This document shows positions 24,058 to 33,841 of a DNA stretch of 64,000 bases, in pieces (position 1 is the stretch's first letter; every line of letters begins with the position of its first letter). The notes below the pieces were generated by a model. That model did not search any database. It saw nothing but the letters and a program-made list of their open reading frames with translations, and was not told where the DNA came from. Position numbers and translations under genes: made by a program. Origin of the DNA: JBLZUR01 sp048565625 (lineage in GTDB: Bacteria; Pseudomonadota; Alphaproteobacteria; Sphingomonadales; Sphingomonadaceae); the NCBI RefSeq assembly GCF_048565625.1, contig NZ_JBLZUR010000002.1, positions 2,728,001 to 2,792,000 of the forward strand, given 5' to 3'.

Positions 24058-26421
24058 ATGTACGTCAACGCGAAGAATCGTGCGCTCGCGCAATCCGCAG
24101 CATGGAATGCATGGCCCGGCGCCGCAAATGCGGTGGGCGCATGGCGTTATGGCACGGCGAAGAACGAGATCTTTTGGGCGGCTTCGGCAGATCGCATGGC
24201 GGGCGGCCGGGGTGATGACACCTACAGTCTTTGGTTCGACAACACGACCGTTTTGGAAAAGGGCGGCGAGGGCATCGATACCGTCAACGTCAACTTCTGG
24301 GGCAGCTATACGCTGACCGCCAATGTCGAGAACCTGTTCCTGGTCTGCGCCGGTGCGATCGGCGGGACCGGCAACGCGCTGGACAACATCATCGCCGCGG
24401 GCACCGCAGGGGCGACGCTCAACGGCAGGGGCGGCGACGACGTACTGGTTGGCGGATCGGGGGCCGACACCTTCGTGGTGAAGGCCGGAGAGGGCTCCGA
24501 TGCGATCGAGAACTTCGCGCCGGGCTGGGACATCATCAAGCTGCAGGGCTACGGCATCACCGGTTGGTCGCAGATCGCCTCGCTGGCGCATCAGACCGGC
24601 GACGACCTGACGTTCCATTTCGCGAATGGCGAAAGCCTGGTCGTCCGCGACACAACCCTTGGCGACCTCACTCCCACCGACTTCGGCCTGCCCAGCATCC
24701 CGCCGCCTGCAGCGGGTGGGTCCATCGTGCTGTCGGGACCGACCAAGTCCGGCACCGCGCACGGCTGGACCGTCGTCAACAACGTCTGGAACCCCGGGCC
24801 GTTGGTGTACGGCACCGACTATACCATCAAGAGCTCGTACACAGTAGCGGACATGACCGCGAACACGATCTTTTCCTGGACATTCCCAGCCGCATCCGCG
24901 GGAAGCAACATCATCCGCGCCTATCCGGAGGTAACCTTCGGCGACTCGCCCTATCGCTCCCATGACAATCACAACGATGGCGGCCTTTTCCCGGTACAGG
25001 TCGGCAAGCTGCGTGAGTTGATCGCAGATTATTCGGTCGATTTTGGAGGAAATATCGCGGGCTTCAATGTCGCGTACGACATCTGGTTTACGGATGTGCC
25101 CGGCGGCAAGAAGAAAGACGTTTCCAACGAGATCATGGTCTGGGTCCACAAAGGCGGGGTGGTTCCATTTGGCACGCTTCTCGGCACCTACACCGACGGG
25201 GACTTCTCCGCGCAGGTCTACCACAAAGGCACCTACACGGCCTTCGTCACCGACCAGGACATGCCGTCCGGCAAACTCAACATCATGGGCCTGATCGATT
25301 ACCTGAAGGGCCACGGCTACATGACGGACAGCGAGTATCTCGCGTCGGTCGAGCTTGGATCTGAGATCGTATCCGGCTCAGGATGGCTCTCAATCGAGAA
25401 CCTCGACTTGAAGATGAAGGCGATCGGACACGGTGGGTCGATGATCATCGGCGACATCACCGGCTCCGGAGCGACCGTCAGCACCGTCGCTACAGAAGCG
25501 TTCGGCTACGTCATGGGCACCGAACCGCTTTACGATCTTGCGGGCACATTCGACGGCAAGACCGTGACCGACCTGGACACCGGCGGCGCGGTGCGCATCC
25601 GTCATTACGCGGCGGATGGTGCGCTGACCGGAACGGACCTGATCACCCAGAACACGGCCGGGGCAGAGGTCACCAAGCACTATGATGCGGGCGGCACCCT
25701 GCTCGGCAGCGAGATCACCAGCGTCAAGGGCGGCGTCGAGTCCGTGCTCAGCTATATGGCGTCCGGAAGTCTCGCCGGGTCCACCACTGAGCGCACGGAT
25801 GCGAGCGATCGAACCGTGCTGGCCAAGTACAGCGCGTCTGGAGCGCTGATCGGCACGGACATCACGAGCACGAACGCCGCAGGTGTCACCATCACCCAGC
25901 ATTTCAACGCGTCCTGGGGCGTGACGGGTGCGGACAAGCAGTGGACGGATGCCAAAGGCGTTACCACGATCACCCACGCGGCTGCGAGCGGGGTGGTCAC
26001 CAGGCAGGAAGTGTTCGGCACCATCGGCGCCGACCAGTTGTCGTACACGGCCAAAGCCGCGACGGAATTCCACGGGGGCGCGGGTGCGGACACCATCCTT
26101 TGCGGTGCGGGCGCCGACCGGGTCGTGCTGGACGCTACGCTCGGATCCGGAAACGTGGACCGGATCAAGGGATACTCCGCCGTCGCCGACACCATAGTCC
26201 TCGACCATGCCGTGTTCGATCGGGTCGCGATCGGCACCTTGTCGAGCGCGGCCTTCGTCGCCGGCACCGCCGCCGCCGATGCGAACGACCGCGTCATCTA
26301 CGACAAGGGAACGGGCATCATGCTCTTCGACGCTGACGGCAAGGGCGCTGGTCTGGCCGTGATGATCGCGCAGGTGGATGCCGGCACGACCCTGACCAAC
26401 GCCGACTTCGTCGTCATCTGA
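24058..26421 (+). CDS. Secreted GH12-family glucanase with RTX calcium-binding repeats (copy 1)
   Basis: 787 residues, starting at the ATG with GGAG six bases upstream. Residues ~50-160 carry RTX-like nonapeptides (GGRGDDTYSLW, GGRGGDDVLVGGSGADTF). Residues ~215-460 are a GH12 domain: TVVNNVWNPG, AYPEVTFGDSPY, GFNVAYDIWFTD. Its nucleophile candidate is Glu358 (NEIMVWVH) and its acid/base candidate Glu436 (LGSEIVSGSG). Residues ~515-650 are short HYD-type repeats. The C-terminus returns to RTX (GGAGADTILCGAGADRVVL). There is no Sec signal; RTX plus the C-terminus implies type I secretion. GH12 enzymes cut beta-1,4-glucan or xyloglucan. A full paralogue lies at 55785-58358. Confidence 0.9.
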   Translation: MYVNAKNRALAQSAAWNAWPGAANAVGAWRYGTAKNEIFWAASADRMAGGRGDDTYSLWFDNTTVLEKGGEGIDTVNVNFWGSYTLTANVENLFLVCAGAIGGTGNALDNIIAAGTAGATLNGRGGDDVLVGGSGADTFVVKAGEGSDAIENFAPGWDIIKLQGYGITGWSQIASLAHQTGDDLTFHFANGESLVVRDTTLGDLTPTDFGLPSIPPPAAGGSIVLSGPTKSGTAHGWTVVNNVWNPGPLVYGTDYTIKSSYTVADMTANTIFSWTFPAASAGSNIIRAYPEVTFGDSPYRSHDNHNDGGLFPVQVGKLRELIADYSVDFGGNIAGFNVAYDIWFTDVPGGKKKDVSNEIMVWVHKGGVVPFGTLLGTYTDGDFSAQVYHKGTYTAFVTDQDMPSGKLNIMGLIDYLKGHGYMTDSEYLASVELGSEIVSGSGWLSIENLDLKMKAIGHGGSMIIGDITGSGATVSTVATEAFGYVMGTEPLYDLAGTFDGKTVTDLDTGGAVRIRHYAADGALTGTDLITQNTAGAEVTKHYDAGGTLLGSEITSVKGGVESVLSYMASGSLAGSTTERTDASDRTVLAKYSASGALIGTDITSTNAAGVTITQHFNASWGVTGADKQWTDAKGVTTITHAAASGVVTRQEVFGTIGADQLSYTAKAATEFHGGAGADTILCGAGADRVVLDATLGSGNVDRIKGYSAVADTIVLDHAVFDRVAIGTLSSAAFVAGTAAADANDRVIYDKGTGIMLFDADGKGAGLAVMIAQVDAGTTLTNADFVVI
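25600..26010 (+). repeat. Degenerate ~25-residue HYD repeats in GH12-RTX copy 1
   Basis: Five to six units of about 24-26 codons, each opening with an aromatic-rich start (RHYAADGALTGTD, KHYDAGGTLLGSE, KYSASGALIGTD, QHFNASWGVTGAD). They match the repeat block of the paralogue at 57393-57881 but are more diverged. Confidence 0.7.
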
Positions 26422-26444
26422 TCGGGAGCGGCGCGCGCTCTCTT

Positions 26445-26461
26445 TTGCTGCATCGCAGCAG
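26445..26461. promoter_or_regulatory. CTGC-N3-GCAG palindrome upstream of the GT2-GtrA gene
   Basis: TTGCTGCATCGCAGCAG is a perfect 6-3-6 inverted repeat centred ~92 bases before the ATG at 26545. It matches CTGC-N3-GCAG and the palindromes at 37633 and 43147. As a stem-loop it could alternatively be a weak terminator of the preceding gene, but no T-tract follows. Confidence 0.45.
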
Positions 26462-26544
26462 GAGCTCACCCGCCTGTTCGCTTGCGCAAAAAAATGATTG
26501 GCGATACGGCTCGCGCAGCCGCACGGACGGACGGAGTGTTGTTG

Positions 26545-27642
26545 ATGGGCTCGGCTGAGCTTGCGATTATCGTTCCGACGTTCAAGGAACGCGACAATAT
26601 CGCCGGCGTGATCGAGGCGGTGGATGCCGCCCTGCCCGGCGTCGCCTGGGAAATCGTTTTCGTCGACGATGATTCGCCCGACCAGACGGCTGAGGTCGTG
26701 CGCGAGCATGCCCGTCGCGATCCGCGCGTTCGCGTGGTTCATCGCGTCGGACGGCGCGGGCTGTCCTCGGCCTGTGTCGAAGGTGTACTCGCCACCGCCG
26801 CGCCGATTATCGCCGTCATGGACGCCGATCGGCAGCATGACGAACGCGCGCTGGTGAAGATGCTGGAGGTGCTCCGCACCCAGCCTGTCGATCTGGTCGT
26901 CGGCAGCCGCTATGTCGACGGCGGCGGCATCGGCGATTGGGATAAGAAGCGGGCGGCGATGAGCCGGTTCGCGACGCAGCTGGCCAACCGCATCACCGGG
27001 ACGCCGATCAGCGATCCGATGAGCGGGTTCTTCATGCTGCGGCGCGAAGCGTTCATGGCCGCATTGCCAGACCTGTCGAGCATCGGGTTCAAGATCCTGC
27101 TCGATATCGCCGCCTCCACGCCGCAGCCGCTGCGCATCGCCGAGGTGCCCTACGAGTTCCGTTCCCGCGTGCATGGCGAGAGCAAGCTCGATTCGGTCGT
27201 GCTCTGGGAATATCTGCTACTGCTGCTCGACAAGGCGATCGGCCATATCGTGCCCGTTCGCTTCATCAGCTTCGCGCTGGTGGGCGGCAGCGGCGTCTTC
27301 GTCAGCATGACGGTGCTGTTCGTCCTCTTCAAAGGGCTGCACACGACATTCCAGTTCGGCCAGACCGTTGCCACGATCGTGGCGATCACTACCAACTTCC
27401 TGCTCAATAACGCGCTGACCTATCGCGACCGCAGGCTGAAGGGTTGGAAGCTGTTCCTGGGGTGGCTCACCTTCAACCTGGTCTCCGCCGTCGGCGCGAT
27501 CGGCAATGTCGGCATCGCTTCCTACGTGATGGACTATAAGCACTATCACGGGTCCTGGATCGTCTCCGCCCTGGCCGGCATCGCGGTGGGCGTGGTCTGG
27601 AACTATGCGGCTTCAGCGATCGTCACCTGGCGCAAGAAGTGA
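26545..27642 (+). CDS. GT2 polyprenyl-phosphate glycosyltransferase fused to a GtrA membrane domain
   Basis: 365 residues from the ATG at 26545, which has CGGAG eight bases upstream; an ATG at 26494 lacks one. The N-terminal ~220 residues are a DPM1/GtrB-type GT2 (LAIIVPTFKERDNI, VFVDDDSPDQTAEVV, VMDADRQHDE, SDPMSGFFMLRR). The rest is a four-helix GtrA domain (PVRFISFALVGGSGVFV, TNFLLNNALTYRDRRL, VVWNYAASAIVTWRKK). It should make a polyprenyl-phosphate sugar and help move it across the membrane. A GT39 enzyme that could use such a donor lies at 33842. The GH74 gene overlaps its 3' end. Confidence 0.92.
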   Translation: MGSAELAIIVPTFKERDNIAGVIEAVDAALPGVAWEIVFVDDDSPDQTAEVVREHARRDPRVRVVHRVGRRGLSSACVEGVLATAAPIIAVMDADRQHDERALVKMLEVLRTQPVDLVVGSRYVDGGGIGDWDKKRAAMSRFATQLANRITGTPISDPMSGFFMLRREAFMAALPDLSSIGFKILLDIAASTPQPLRIAEVPYEFRSRVHGESKLDSVVLWEYLLLLLDKAIGHIVPVRFISFALVGGSGVFVSMTVLFVLFKGLHTTFQFGQTVATIVAITTNFLLNNALTYRDRRLKGWKLFLGWLTFNLVSAVGAIGNVGIASYVMDYKHYHGSWIVSALAGIAVGVVWNYAASAIVTWRKK

Positions 27643-30025
27643 TCCGGGGCGCCCCCGTCGGGGCGCGCCCGGATCACGCGCGCAGCTGACCGCCTGGCGG
27701 ATCGCTCTGGTGGGGATCGTCGCCGCAATCGCCCTCGCGGCCACGCTGCTCTGGGCAGGACGCGGCCCGGCCGAGCCGCTCCGTACGCCGCCCGCCGCCT
27801 CGCCTGACGGCAAGCCGGTGAAGGACGAACGCTACCTCTGGCGCCCGGTCGCGATCGGCGCGGGCGGGTTCGTGGTCGGGCTGTCGGCGGACCGCGCGGG
27901 CAAGACCTTCGTGGCTCGCACCGACGTCTATGGGGCGTATATCTGGCAGCCGAAGGAGGACCGCTGGGACCAGCTGGTCACCGCCTCCGCCATGCCGGAA
28001 CGCTTCCGCACGCAGGCCGGGCTGACCGGCGGCGTCACCGCGATTGCCGTCGCCCCTTCGGATGGCCGCAGGCTGTACATGGAAGCGGGCGGCACCGTCT
28101 TCCACTCGGAGGATCGTGGCGCGCACTGGGCAGCACCGGAAAACGGCCCCTTCCCTGTCCAGATCGGCCACATCGGTAATCTGATCCATTACGACCCGAT
28201 CCTGACGATCGACCCCGCAAACCCCGACCTGGCCCTGTTTGGAACGCCGTTCGACGGCATCTGGCGGACGGCGGACGGCGGACGGACCTGGCAGCGCGCG
28301 GAGGGCATCCCTGCACCACTCGTGAAGCCCGGTGACGCGGCAAAGGGTGCGGGCACCCCGATCTGGTTCGTGCCCGGCACGGCGGAGATCTGGGCAGCGG
28401 TGCCCGGTCAAGGCCTGTTCGTCTCCCGCGACGGCGGGGCAAGCTTCACCGGCATGGGCGCGGGTCCGAAGACGCTGGCGGGTGGCGCTTTCACGAAGGA
28501 CGGCAGCTTTTTTGGCGCGGATCCGGTCGCCAAAGCGCTGTGGCGGCGGCAGGGCGGCAGCTGGACCAACCTGACAGCCGAAGGCCTGCTGGACGCACGC
28601 AAATTCGGCACGGTGGCGGTGAACCCCGCCGACGGCGCCATCTTCACCTTCGATCAGGCCGGACGCGGCTGGCGTTCGACCGACCAGGGCGCAAGCTGGC
28701 AGACGCTCAGCCACAATGCGGCGGCGGGCGAAGGCGATCCCCCGTGGCTGCACGTCGCGGACCAGAGCTACTTTGCCACCTCCCAGGTGATGTTCGATCC
28801 CGTGCGGCCGAACCGCTTGTGGGTCTCGGCCGGCACGGGCGTCTTTTACGCCGATCTCGACGGATCGCGGACGATCGACTGGATCAGCCGCAGCCGGGGC
28901 ATCGAGGAATTGGTGACCAACGACGTGATCCAGCCGCCGGGGCTCGCCCCGCTCTTCGCCGCATGGGACTTCGGCATTCATGTGAAGCCGGACCTCAACC
29001 GCTTCTCCACCACCTACGGCCCACGCGAACGGGTGATCATCGCCGCGCAGCAGATCGTCTTCAGCCCCGCCGACCCGAAGATCATCATCACCAACGCATC
29101 GGACACGCGGCCCTGCTGCTCCGAGGACGGCGACGCGGTGATGGCCGGGTATAGCGAGGATGGCGGGCAGAGCTGGCGCAAGTTCGCGAGCCTGCCGACG
29201 CCGCCCGGCACGCAGGCGGACGACCCCTGGCGCATGTCGTTCGGCACGATCGCCGTCTCATCCGGTGATCCCGACAACATCGTCTGGGTGCCGAGCTTCA
29301 ACCGCGCGCCGTTCTACACCCGCGATCGCGGGCGCAGCTGGGAGCGGGTGAGCTTTCCCGGCGAGCGCCTGCCCTTCACCGGATCGCACCCCGCCAAGCA
29401 CCTGCAGCGCAAGATCCTCGTCGCCGATCCGGTGCAGGCGGGCACCTTCTACCTCGCCCACAGCGGCAACCGCACCAACCCGCAGCTCGCCGGCCTGTGG
29501 AAGAGCGAGGATGGCGGCGCGCGCTGGACCCGCCTGTTCGAGGGCGAGATCGCGCCATCCAGCGGATGGGCGGCCAAGCTGCGCGCGGTGCCGGGCTTTG
29601 CCGGACACCTGTTCTTCACCTCCGGCGTGATGGGCAAGATGGACACCCGCCTCCGCCGCAGCATCGACGGCGGCGCGACCTGGCTGCCCCTGAACGGCAT
29701 CACGGAGGTGGACGACGTCGCCTTCGGCAAGGCGGCACCGGGCGCCGCATATCCCACCATCTTCGTCTCCGCGAAGGTCGATGGCGAATACGGCATCTGG
29801 CGGTCGGTGGATGAGGCGGAGAGCTGGCAACGCGTCGGCGGTCTCCCCCTCGACCGGCTGGACCGCGTCACCGTCCTGGGCGCAGATCCCGACGTGTTCG
29901 GCCGCGTCTATATCGGCCTGATGGGCTCCAGCTGGGTCTACGGCGAACCCGCGCATTGCGCGGTGAAGCCTGTCGTGCCGTTCAGTGCGAGCTTGTGCCT
30001 CCCCGTTGTTGGGCAGCGGAACTAA
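27605..30025 (+). CDS. GH74-family beta-glucanase (xyloglucanase-type), membrane-anchored or periplasmic
   Basis: 806 residues by the ATG at 27605, inside the end of the preceding gene; the first ~30 residues are uncertain. A hydrophobic segment (WRIALVGIVAAIALAATLLW, ~31-50) anchors or exports it. The rest is two seven-bladed BNR propellers, with SEDRG, TADGGRTW, SRDGGASF and SIDGGATW Asp-box repeats. The GH74 opening is recognisable: YLWRPVAIGAGGFV, then ARTDVYGAYIW with Asp107 as one catalytic candidate. Asp455 in LFAAWDFGIHV matches the second catalytic position. GH74 enzymes hydrolyse xyloglucan and related beta-1,4-glucans. It is embedded in the EPS locus. Confidence 0.87.
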   Translation: MRLQRSSPGARSDPGRPRRGAPGSRAQLTAWRIALVGIVAAIALAATLLWAGRGPAEPLRTPPAASPDGKPVKDERYLWRPVAIGAGGFVVGLSADRAGKTFVARTDVYGAYIWQPKEDRWDQLVTASAMPERFRTQAGLTGGVTAIAVAPSDGRRLYMEAGGTVFHSEDRGAHWAAPENGPFPVQIGHIGNLIHYDPILTIDPANPDLALFGTPFDGIWRTADGGRTWQRAEGIPAPLVKPGDAAKGAGTPIWFVPGTAEIWAAVPGQGLFVSRDGGASFTGMGAGPKTLAGGAFTKDGSFFGADPVAKALWRRQGGSWTNLTAEGLLDARKFGTVAVNPADGAIFTFDQAGRGWRSTDQGASWQTLSHNAAAGEGDPPWLHVADQSYFATSQVMFDPVRPNRLWVSAGTGVFYADLDGSRTIDWISRSRGIEELVTNDVIQPPGLAPLFAAWDFGIHVKPDLNRFSTTYGPRERVIIAAQQIVFSPADPKIIITNASDTRPCCSEDGDAVMAGYSEDGGQSWRKFASLPTPPGTQADDPWRMSFGTIAVSSGDPDNIVWVPSFNRAPFYTRDRGRSWERVSFPGERLPFTGSHPAKHLQRKILVADPVQAGTFYLAHSGNRTNPQLAGLWKSEDGGARWTRLFEGEIAPSSGWAAKLRAVPGFAGHLFFTSGVMGKMDTRLRRSIDGGATWLPLNGITEVDDVAFGKAAPGAAYPTIFVSAKVDGEYGIWRSVDEAESWQRVGGLPLDRLDRVTVLGADPDVFGRVYIGLMGSSWVYGEPAHCAVKPVVPFSASLCLPVVGQRN

Positions 30026-30028
30026 GAG

Positions 30029-31363
30029 ATGTCGCGTGGTGAGCTAGGCGCAAGAGCCGCATCCGGCGCGGGTCTGGATTACAGACGCGTTGCGACGCTG
30101 GTAGGGGCATTCCTCTTCCTGGGCATGACCACCTTCGGCGACTTCCTGCTGGGACAGGAGCCGTTTGCGACCTCAGATGGCAGCGGGAGTGGTCTCCATC
30201 AGTTGCTCGTCATCATCGGCTTCTTGGGCGCATTCGTAGGATGCGGCGGATTGAGCAGGCCACTGCGTCTGTTTGCAATGCCGCTCAGCTTGTTGATCAC
30301 TCTGGCCTGGTGCTGGGCCAGCGTCATATGGTCGATCGCACCGGAGGTCTCCATCCGCCGGCTTGTCCTGGCAAGCGTCACCGTCACAACGGCCTTCATG
30401 CTCGCGCGGGAACTCGGTTACGACCGCATGGTCGCGATGCTTCGCTATTTCGTCACCGCAGCGCTCATCGCCTGCTTCCTCCGGATGATCATCTCTCCTT
30501 CGACCGGCATACAGCTGGCCAACGTAGGCATGGATGAGGGTTCTGCGGGAAGCTGGCGTGGGATCATGATGGACAAGAACACGTGCGGCAGCTTCTGCGC
30601 GGTCACGGCCCTCCTGTTCATATTCAACGGTCGATCCTTGAACACGGTTTTCCGCGTCGGCATGATTATCGCCGCCGTGTTTTTCCTGGTGAAGACCCAA
30701 TCCAAGACATCGATGGGCGTTCTTGCGCTGGCGACGGTCGCGGGCCTCTGCTTCTACAAATACAATCCCACATACCGGCTTCTGCTAATCCCAGCCATGA
30801 TGTGCGTTGCCGTGGCGGTCTGGATAATGGGTGGCCGTATGCTGATGCCATTCTACGCTGCGCTCTATGATCCGACTGCATTTACCGGTCGAGGTCTCAT
30901 CTGGATCGCGCTTGTTCATAGCATTCGTGATCACTGGCTGCTCGGAAGCGGCTTCGGTGCGTTCTGGGGAACCGGCGCGAGCAGCCCGATCAAGCAGTAC
31001 TCGACTTACGAGTGGATTCGAGACGGAGTGTCGGTCGGCCACAATGGATATTTGGACATATGGGTGCAAATCGGCCTTGTCGGCCTCGTTCTTCTCGTCC
31101 TATCGTTTATTGTGATCCCTACCGCCAAGCTGTTTTACAGGCACTTCGAAGAGAGAGGTGCTCCTAGCTTGTTGATCGCGCTGCTTGTTTTTTCTGTGGG
31201 AAACAACTTCACCGAAACCACATTCCTCAATCGCGACCTTTTCCTCAACGTAATCATGCTCTTGATTATCGCGCTTACCGATCTCGCGCCGCGTGCGGGC
31301 TCCCAGTCGACCGTAGTCGGTGGAGGCGAGAAGCGCGGACCTGCACTGCCAGGTAAGGTGTGA
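30029..31363 (+). CDS. Wzy/WaaL-type O-antigen polymerase-ligase family membrane protein (copy 1)
   Basis: 444 residues, with about ten or more hydrophobic segments and the periplasmic-loop pattern of the Wzy_C/O-antigen ligase family. Conserved pieces are WASVIWSIAPEVSIRRL, SWRGIMMDKNTCGSF, KTQSKTSMGV, TGRGLIW and GHNGYLDIWVQIGLVGL. It is paralogous to the protein at 47410. It probably polymerises lipid-linked repeat units in the periplasm. The coding sequence is less GC-rich than the rest of the window, suggesting different ancestry. It starts three bases after the GH74 stop. Confidence 0.88.
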   Translation: MSRGELGARAASGAGLDYRRVATLVGAFLFLGMTTFGDFLLGQEPFATSDGSGSGLHQLLVIIGFLGAFVGCGGLSRPLRLFAMPLSLLITLAWCWASVIWSIAPEVSIRRLVLASVTVTTAFMLARELGYDRMVAMLRYFVTAALIACFLRMIISPSTGIQLANVGMDEGSAGSWRGIMMDKNTCGSFCAVTALLFIFNGRSLNTVFRVGMIIAAVFFLVKTQSKTSMGVLALATVAGLCFYKYNPTYRLLLIPAMMCVAVAVWIMGGRMLMPFYAALYDPTAFTGRGLIWIALVHSIRDHWLLGSGFGAFWGTGASSPIKQYSTYEWIRDGVSVGHNGYLDIWVQIGLVGLVLLVLSFIVIPTAKLFYRHFEERGAPSLLIALLVFSVGNNFTETTFLNRDLFLNVIMLLIIALTDLAPRAGSQSTVVGGGEKRGPALPGKV

Positions 31364-31368
31364 CTGCC

Positions 31369-32454
31369 TCAGGCGCGGAGTGTATCAAGAGGAGCCGAGC
31401 GCCGAAGCCGAAGCCAACCCTCGATCCGTCGCCTGACCGCTTCATCGATCAGTGAGAGGGGAACAGCAACCAGTACGCATATCAGGGAGATCAGGAGAGC
31501 CTCGCTAGGTCCCGTCAGCCCACCCTTCGCCAAGAGCATGTGCAAGGGCAGGATCAAGGGATAATGTACCGCATACAGGGGGTAAGAGATGTCTCCGAGC
31601 GCGCCCAACGCCTTGGCTAGCTTACCCTCGACCCGGCATCTGATGCCGACGAGGAGCACGACCGGGAACAAAAAGATAGCGGCGAAAACGTCATAAAGCG
31701 GCCTCAGCGAGGGCGAGACCGGCGCCGACATCGCGGCGATCAACAGGAGTAGGGCACCCCCCAACCACAATGGTCGGATGCGGGGCGATGGAGGGGCTGA
31801 CAACAGCCTGCCCATAAGTACGCCGATACCGAAGCCCCAGAACACCCGGGACACACCACCGAGGTACGTCTCCCATCTCACCCCGACATCAAGATCACCG
31901 GTTTGGACGGATGCGAAGATCATCCCGGCTGCTCCGGCAATACAGAGCACAACGATCGTCCGGCTCTTCGCCCGAAACAAGCCAATCGCGAAGACGAGGT
32001 TGATCATGACTTCCAATGAAAGCGACCAACTTGGGGCGTTCATCGGGAAGATGCTTGATAGCACCAGTGGCGTTGGAAGGAAGAAGAGATTGAACACCAG
32101 GGAGGTCAGTACCTCGCCGATGTCAGGTGCGCGCGGATCCTGCGTGATGATTGCCCCCGCAGCTCGCCCCAGCCCGATCAGCAAGCCGAGCAGAAAGAGT
32201 GGATAGAGCCGGACCAGTCGCACTTCGACGAACTGCCATAGGCTCATCGTGCTCCGAAGCCGCTCAGCATAGGCCCGTTGTACGACGAAGCCGCTAAGAA
32301 TGAAGAAGAAGTCGACCGCGAGATATCCACCGGGAGCGAGAGGCAGCCCCAGCACCGACGCATGAAAGAACACGACCCAAATCGCTGCCACGCCCCGCAT
32401 GCCATCCAGACCATAGTTCCGCTGCCGCAAACCGCCTTTTGCCGCAACTGTCAT
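31369..32454 (-). CDS. Acyltransferase 3 family membrane protein (A)
   Basis: 361 residues from the ATG ending at 32454, which has GGAAGG six bases upstream; a longer frame lacks such a site. About ten hydrophobic helices. Family motifs are NYGLDGMRGVAAIWVVFFHA with the catalytic His, GYLAVDFFFILSGFVV, the VEVRLVRLYPLF arginine motif, NAPSWSLSLEVM, and ISYPLYAVHYPLIL late. Such proteins O-acylate sugars (acetyl, succinyl and others). It converges with the Wzy copy 1 gene and shares the lower GC content. Confidence 0.9.
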   Translation of the reverse strand: MTVAAKGGLRQRNYGLDGMRGVAAIWVVFFHASVLGLPLAPGGYLAVDFFFILSGFVVQRAYAERLRSTMSLWQFVEVRLVRLYPLFLLGLLIGLGRAAGAIITQDPRAPDIGEVLTSLVFNLFFLPTPLVLSSIFPMNAPSWSLSLEVMINLVFAIGLFRAKSRTIVVLCIAGAAGMIFASVQTGDLDVGVRWETYLGGVSRVFWGFGIGVLMGRLLSAPPSPRIRPLWLGGALLLLIAAMSAPVSPSLRPLYDVFAAIFLFPVVLLVGIRCRVEGKLAKALGALGDISYPLYAVHYPLILPLHMLLAKGGLTGPSEALLISLICVLVAVPLSLIDEAVRRRIEGWLRLRRSAPLDTLRA

Positions 32455-32658
32455 CGCCAACCTTCCCCGAGCTCTACGGGGCAGATACATGGTGCGGTGC
32501 ATGGTGCATAGTTCGTCCGAGCTAAACCCCATTCTCACTCAGCTGGTGCGGTGAAGCGGTGCTAAAGTACGTCCACTTCCTAGCCCCGGGGTGCCCGCAT
32601 ATTGCGGGGCAGCATAGTGTAGCTCCGTTCGGCGTAATCAGGCGCCATCCGGGTTAGC

Positions 32659-33741
32659 ATGTCCAGCAGCCATCGCCATCAGGAGATCGACGGGCTGCGC
32701 GGCATCGCAGCACTCTCCGTCATGCTCGGGCATTGGGGCGAGTTCCTGCGCAAGCAGAACGCGCCGGCCGAATGGTACGACTGGCTCGGGAAGGTCTTCC
32801 TGGAGTATTTCAGCTTCGGCCGGCTGGGGATCGTCGCCTTCTTCTGTGTCAGCGGTTTCGTCGTGCCCTTCAGCTTCAGGGGGCCGCAGCCGCTCGTCAC
32901 CTTCCCGATCACGCGGTTCTTCCGGCTCTATCCCGCCTATTGGACGTCGATCTTCGTCGCCGCCGCCGTGTTCCCCCTATGCGGGCAGGAGCCGTTCACC
33001 GCGATCCGCATCCTCGTGAACATGACGATGCTGCAGATCGTGCTCGGGCAATCGCACATCATCGGCCCTTATTGGACGCTGTTCGTCGAGCTGATCTTCT
33101 ACGGCGTCTGCTACGCGATGTTCGCTGCACGGCTGCTGCACAGGCCGTTCGCCAACTTCGTCGTGATGTGTATCCTCCTCGGCATTGCGCTTGCCGGCGG
33201 GTTCTACCGCTATGTCCATCCGGAGAACAATTTTGCGGTCGGCGTGCCCACCTATCTGGCGGCGATGCACTTCGGGACGATCGCGCGGCTGCACACGCTG
33301 GAGCATCAGGGCATGCCCCGCTGGCTTTACCCGGCGTCGCTCGCGATCCTGCTCGGCGCGGTCATGACCGCCAACACCGCCGCCTATTATTATGCGCAGA
33401 ATGAGCTGGTGGGCTGGGTGGCGGCCGATGTCGGCTATCTGATCGGCGTCGGGCTGTTCCTGCTGGCCATCCACCGGCACTGGTTCTCCGGCCCGCGGCT
33501 CGCCTGGCTGGGGCTGATCAGCTATTCGATGTACCTGTTCCACATGATCGTGAAGCAGGTGTGCCAGGCGATCTGGCCCGCCGCCGTGCCCTGGGAGCTG
33601 GCGGCCGGAACGCTCACCCTCCTGTACTTCATGGTGACCATTCTCGTCGCGACCGTGGTGCATTCGCTGGTCGAAACACCGATGATCCGGATCGGCCGGT
33701 CGACCGAGCGGTTCGCGGAGCGGACGCTGCGCCTCGCATGA
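32659..33741 (+). CDS. Acyltransferase 3 family membrane protein (B)
   Basis: 360 residues, starting MSSSHRHQEIDGLRGIAAL. Conserved pieces are SVMLGHWGEF (His), RLGIVAFFCVSGFVVPFSF, PITRFFRLYPAYW (Arg motif), IIGPYWTLFVELIFYG and LISYSMYLFHMIVKQ. It is a multi-helix inner-membrane sugar O-acyltransferase. It is divergent from acyltransferase A across a ~200-base spacer and followed 100 bases later by the GT39 gene. The acyl group and acceptor cannot be deduced. Confidence 0.91.
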   Translation: MSSSHRHQEIDGLRGIAALSVMLGHWGEFLRKQNAPAEWYDWLGKVFLEYFSFGRLGIVAFFCVSGFVVPFSFRGPQPLVTFPITRFFRLYPAYWTSIFVAAAVFPLCGQEPFTAIRILVNMTMLQIVLGQSHIIGPYWTLFVELIFYGVCYAMFAARLLHRPFANFVVMCILLGIALAGGFYRYVHPENNFAVGVPTYLAAMHFGTIARLHTLEHQGMPRWLYPASLAILLGAVMTANTAAYYYAQNELVGWVAADVGYLIGVGLFLLAIHRHWFSGPRLAWLGLISYSMYLFHMIVKQVCQAIWPAAVPWELAAGTLTLLYFMVTILVATVVHSLVETPMIRIGRSTERFAERTLRLA

Positions 33742-33841
33742 TCGTGGCGAGCGGCTTGGACGACAGGCGCGGAGATCCTGAACCAGCAGGACGCCCCTGT
33801 CATCATGAAGACGGCACATCCAGGGACTGAGGTAGGGGCGT